Shown here: positions 62,643-64,000 of the stretch, one piece after another
Numbering within the stretch: position 1 is the first letter of the stretch
Layout of the letters: every line of letters starts with the position of its first letter
Assembly (NCBI GenBank): GCA_001917135.1
Contig: MNTT01000016.1
Span: forward strand, 199,576 to 263,575
DNA: 64,000 nucleotides
Source: Acetobacter sp. 46_36
Lineage (GTDB): Bacteria > Pseudomonadota > Alphaproteobacteria > RF32 > CAG-239
Reading direction: 5' to 3'
Made by a program: the position numbers and the translations under genes
Notes under the pieces: generated by a model
Told to the model about the DNA's origin: nothing
What the model saw: the letters and a program-made list of their open reading frames with translations, nothing else
The model's database searches: none

Positions 62643-63227
62643 ATGATTTTATACCTGATGAGACACGGGCAGACGGACTGGAACGCAGAAGAAAAAGTAC
62701 AGGGCTGGAATGACACGCCGCTTAACGAAACCGGCGCAGAGCAGGCTCGGGCTGCAGCGGGGAAGCTCAGCGGGGAAAAGATTGAAACGATTTATGCAAG
62801 CGATTTGAAACGCGCCAGAAAAAGCGCCGACATTATCAGCGGCATACTTGATTTGCCGGTGCACTATACCAAAAGGCTGCGCGAGATGAATTTCGGCAAG
62901 GCTGAAGGGCTGAAAAAAAACGATTTGGAAGCGGTCTTTCCCTATATCTATCAGGCTTTCAACGACATCAAAAACCCCGAACGCTACGATATCGGCTACC
63001 CCGGCGGGGAAACGACCGGCGCAGTACAGCAGCGTTTTATGAAATTTATCAACAAACTGTTTGAAGAAGGGCGGGAGCGCGTGCTGCTGGTTACGCACGG
63101 AATGCTCATCCGCATTTTTGCCGAAATATGCCTGAAAAAGACCATCCGACTCGAAAACGGTTCCGTCCTGCGGGTGGCTTTTGACGAAAAAACAAAAAAA
63201 TTCAAATCTGCCAAGGTTCTGTTTTAG
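62643..63227 (+). CDS. histidine phosphatase family protein (phosphoglycerate mutase-like)
   Basis: 194 residues. The N-terminal LMRHGQTDWN holds the phosphohistidine (His8), LKRARKSADI is in the usual loop, REMNFGKAEG carries the acid, and LLVTHGMLIRI (about 150) has the second His. The length and sequence fit the co-factor-dependent branch that includes GpmB, CobC and small-molecule phosphatases. Substrates vary and cannot be told here. There is no clear link to the upstream methyltransferase. It is close in size to E. coli GpmB-type enzymes. Confidence 0.9.
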   Translation: MILYLMRHGQTDWNAEEKVQGWNDTPLNETGAEQARAAAGKLSGEKIETIYASDLKRARKSADIISGILDLPVHYTKRLREMNFGKAEGLKKNDLEAVFPYIYQAFNDIKNPERYDIGYPGGETTGAVQQRFMKFINKLFEEGRERVLLVTHGMLIRIFAEICLKKTIRLENGSVLRVAFDEKTKKFKSAKVLF

Positions 63228-63314
63228 CCCGCCCGGGACGAAGCGCAGGAGCCCCAGAACGATGCGCAGGCAAAATCTTTATTGCAACTATAGTGAAACG
63301 GAGAATTTAACAGT

Positions 63315-64000
63315 ATGATAAAACATAAACATGATGCCTCTTTAGAGGGCAGCAACACATCTGCATCTCCGTTAAAGCAGAACAGCGGCCATAAGGTTTC
63401 CGAAAATTTGAGCAAAAGTGTTTCCGGCGATTGCGACGGATTTTGAAGAACATCGCTAAGAAAGCTGGAAATATTTTTTGACTGGAAAAGTTGCAGCACC
63501 AGACACGAGTTTTGGTGTGCTGTGTCTGTAATTTATTTTCTCTACGCCTTATTATCTTTGATGTCTTTGGGTTTATCTTATCCTAATTGGCATTTATTTC
63601 TAGCACTCCCCTGCATATTATTCTATACTGCTTTGGTGGCGAGGCGGTTGAATGACATCAGAGGGCTATCAATGGCCAAATATATATGGGGCATCTTTTG
63701 GCTTTTGGTTATCATCAGCTATCCTTTCCGTACGGCAGCCGGCATATATGCTGATGTCATCTGCGGCACTCTTGCACTCTTTTTCTGCATAGCTGCTTTT
63801 GTCAAGGGGAAAACGACGCATCAGATAAGCAAATTCCGCTACATACTAAACTTCTTCGCCATCTCTGTCCTCCTCTTTTTTTCCTTTATTTGGACGATAA
63901 TGGGTCTGCTTTCCCCTAACTCCCTACTTTTCCTCAAGCTGTTTTTCCCATACTTGCGCTTTTGCAAAACGGCTACTCCATGTCTAGGCGACGGTAAGTA
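63315..64000 (+). pseudogene. DUF805-like membrane protein with an in-frame TGA, partial at right edge
   Basis: A frame opens at ATG 63315 (GGAG 11 bp upstream), runs 43 codons (polar, low-complexity), hits TGA at 63444-63446, and continues in the same frame without another stop to the window edge. The second part is clearly protein-coding: KLEIFFDWKSCSTRHEFW is like the start of DUF805 proteins, ALVARRLNDIRG resembles the DUF805 ARRLHDIG motif, and four or so hydrophobic helices follow. No ATG, GTG or TTG lies between the TGA and the first helix. Either a nonsense mutation or a sequencing error broke the gene, or translation begins at a rare codon (CTG at about 63462). The C-terminus is beyond the window. 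Confidence 0.55.

Noticed and set aside
63444..63446. TGA read as tryptophan or selenocysteine
   Set aside because: Many genes in the window end at TGA, and no conserved hairpin for selenocysteine was recognised after the codon.
63224..63499. 91-codon minus-strand frame at the right end
   Set aside because: It overlaps the leader and start of the DUF805-like frame, which has family support; no ribosome binding site.
1..64000. tRNA, rRNA genes, insertion sequences and integrases
   Set aside because: No T-loop/acceptor pattern, rRNA block, transposase or integrase motif was found on either strand by eye; a covariance-model search would be needed to exclude tRNAs firmly.

Overview
The window looks like a chromosome segment of an uncultured, probably anaerobic or microaerobic, host-associated alphaproteobacterium. 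Three things suggest this. A Y-family polymerase gene is preceded by the alphaproteobacterial LexA box (GTTC-N7-GTTC). The envelope genes are of Gram-negative type (DsbA-like proteins, phosphatidylserine decarboxylase, an autotransporter, O-antigen-type sugar genes). A flavin reductase-rubredoxin fusion and a lone acetate kinase fit low-oxygen fermentative life. The assignment is inferred; no rRNA or tRNA gene was found in the window.

Layout. 1-1.2 kb: a membrane-anchored fragment and the flavin reductase-rubredoxin. 1.26-16.1 kb: a clearly AT-rich, minus-strand polysaccharide operon. It carries a GT2, a RfaE-like nucleotidyltransferase, a eukaryotic-type phosphomannomutase-like HAD enzyme, three GT4-type genes (one a giant GT4-GT8-GT4 fusion), gmd and rmd (GDP-D-rhamnose route), a UDP-uronate epimerase, and an AlgJ/AlgX-like plus MBOAT pair for O-acetylation. 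16.4-23.5 kb: GNAT, a periplasmic thioredoxin-fold protein, a MORN-repeat lipoprotein and a second, GC-richer set of glycosyltransferases. 23.7-27.8 kb: psd, an unknown protein and a large lipoprotein.

28-42.2 kb holds the most unusual locus. A five-gene minus-strand operon encodes a HEIAH-containing VWA protein, a MoxR-like AAA+ ATPase, a 104-residue protein and two large paralogous proteins. Converging on it is a 1146-residue membrane protein with a possible muramidase-like and a possible cysteine-peptidase-like domain. I read this as a candidate undescribed AAA+/VWA machine.

42.4-64 kb: a GT-C membrane protein, a possible YdcF-like protein, a TrkH potassium channel subunit, a Pmp-repeat autotransporter, a dUTPase-like protein, an SOS-controlled UmuC-like polymerase, an SPFH protein, a DsbA-like oxidoreductase, an EF-hand protein, ackA with a zeta-like kinase, an RsmB-like methyltransferase, a histidine phosphatase and a DUF805-like gene interrupted by an in-frame TGA at the right edge.

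Two patterns run across the window. First, a 32-bp palindromic element (arms TGATGA...ACG and CG...TTCA-CA around two free bases) occurs six times, as three pairs. All pairs lie in promoter-bearing gaps before cell-surface genes, which suggests a shared operator. Second, many gene ends and linkers carry short degenerate tandem duplications with units of 15-66 bp.
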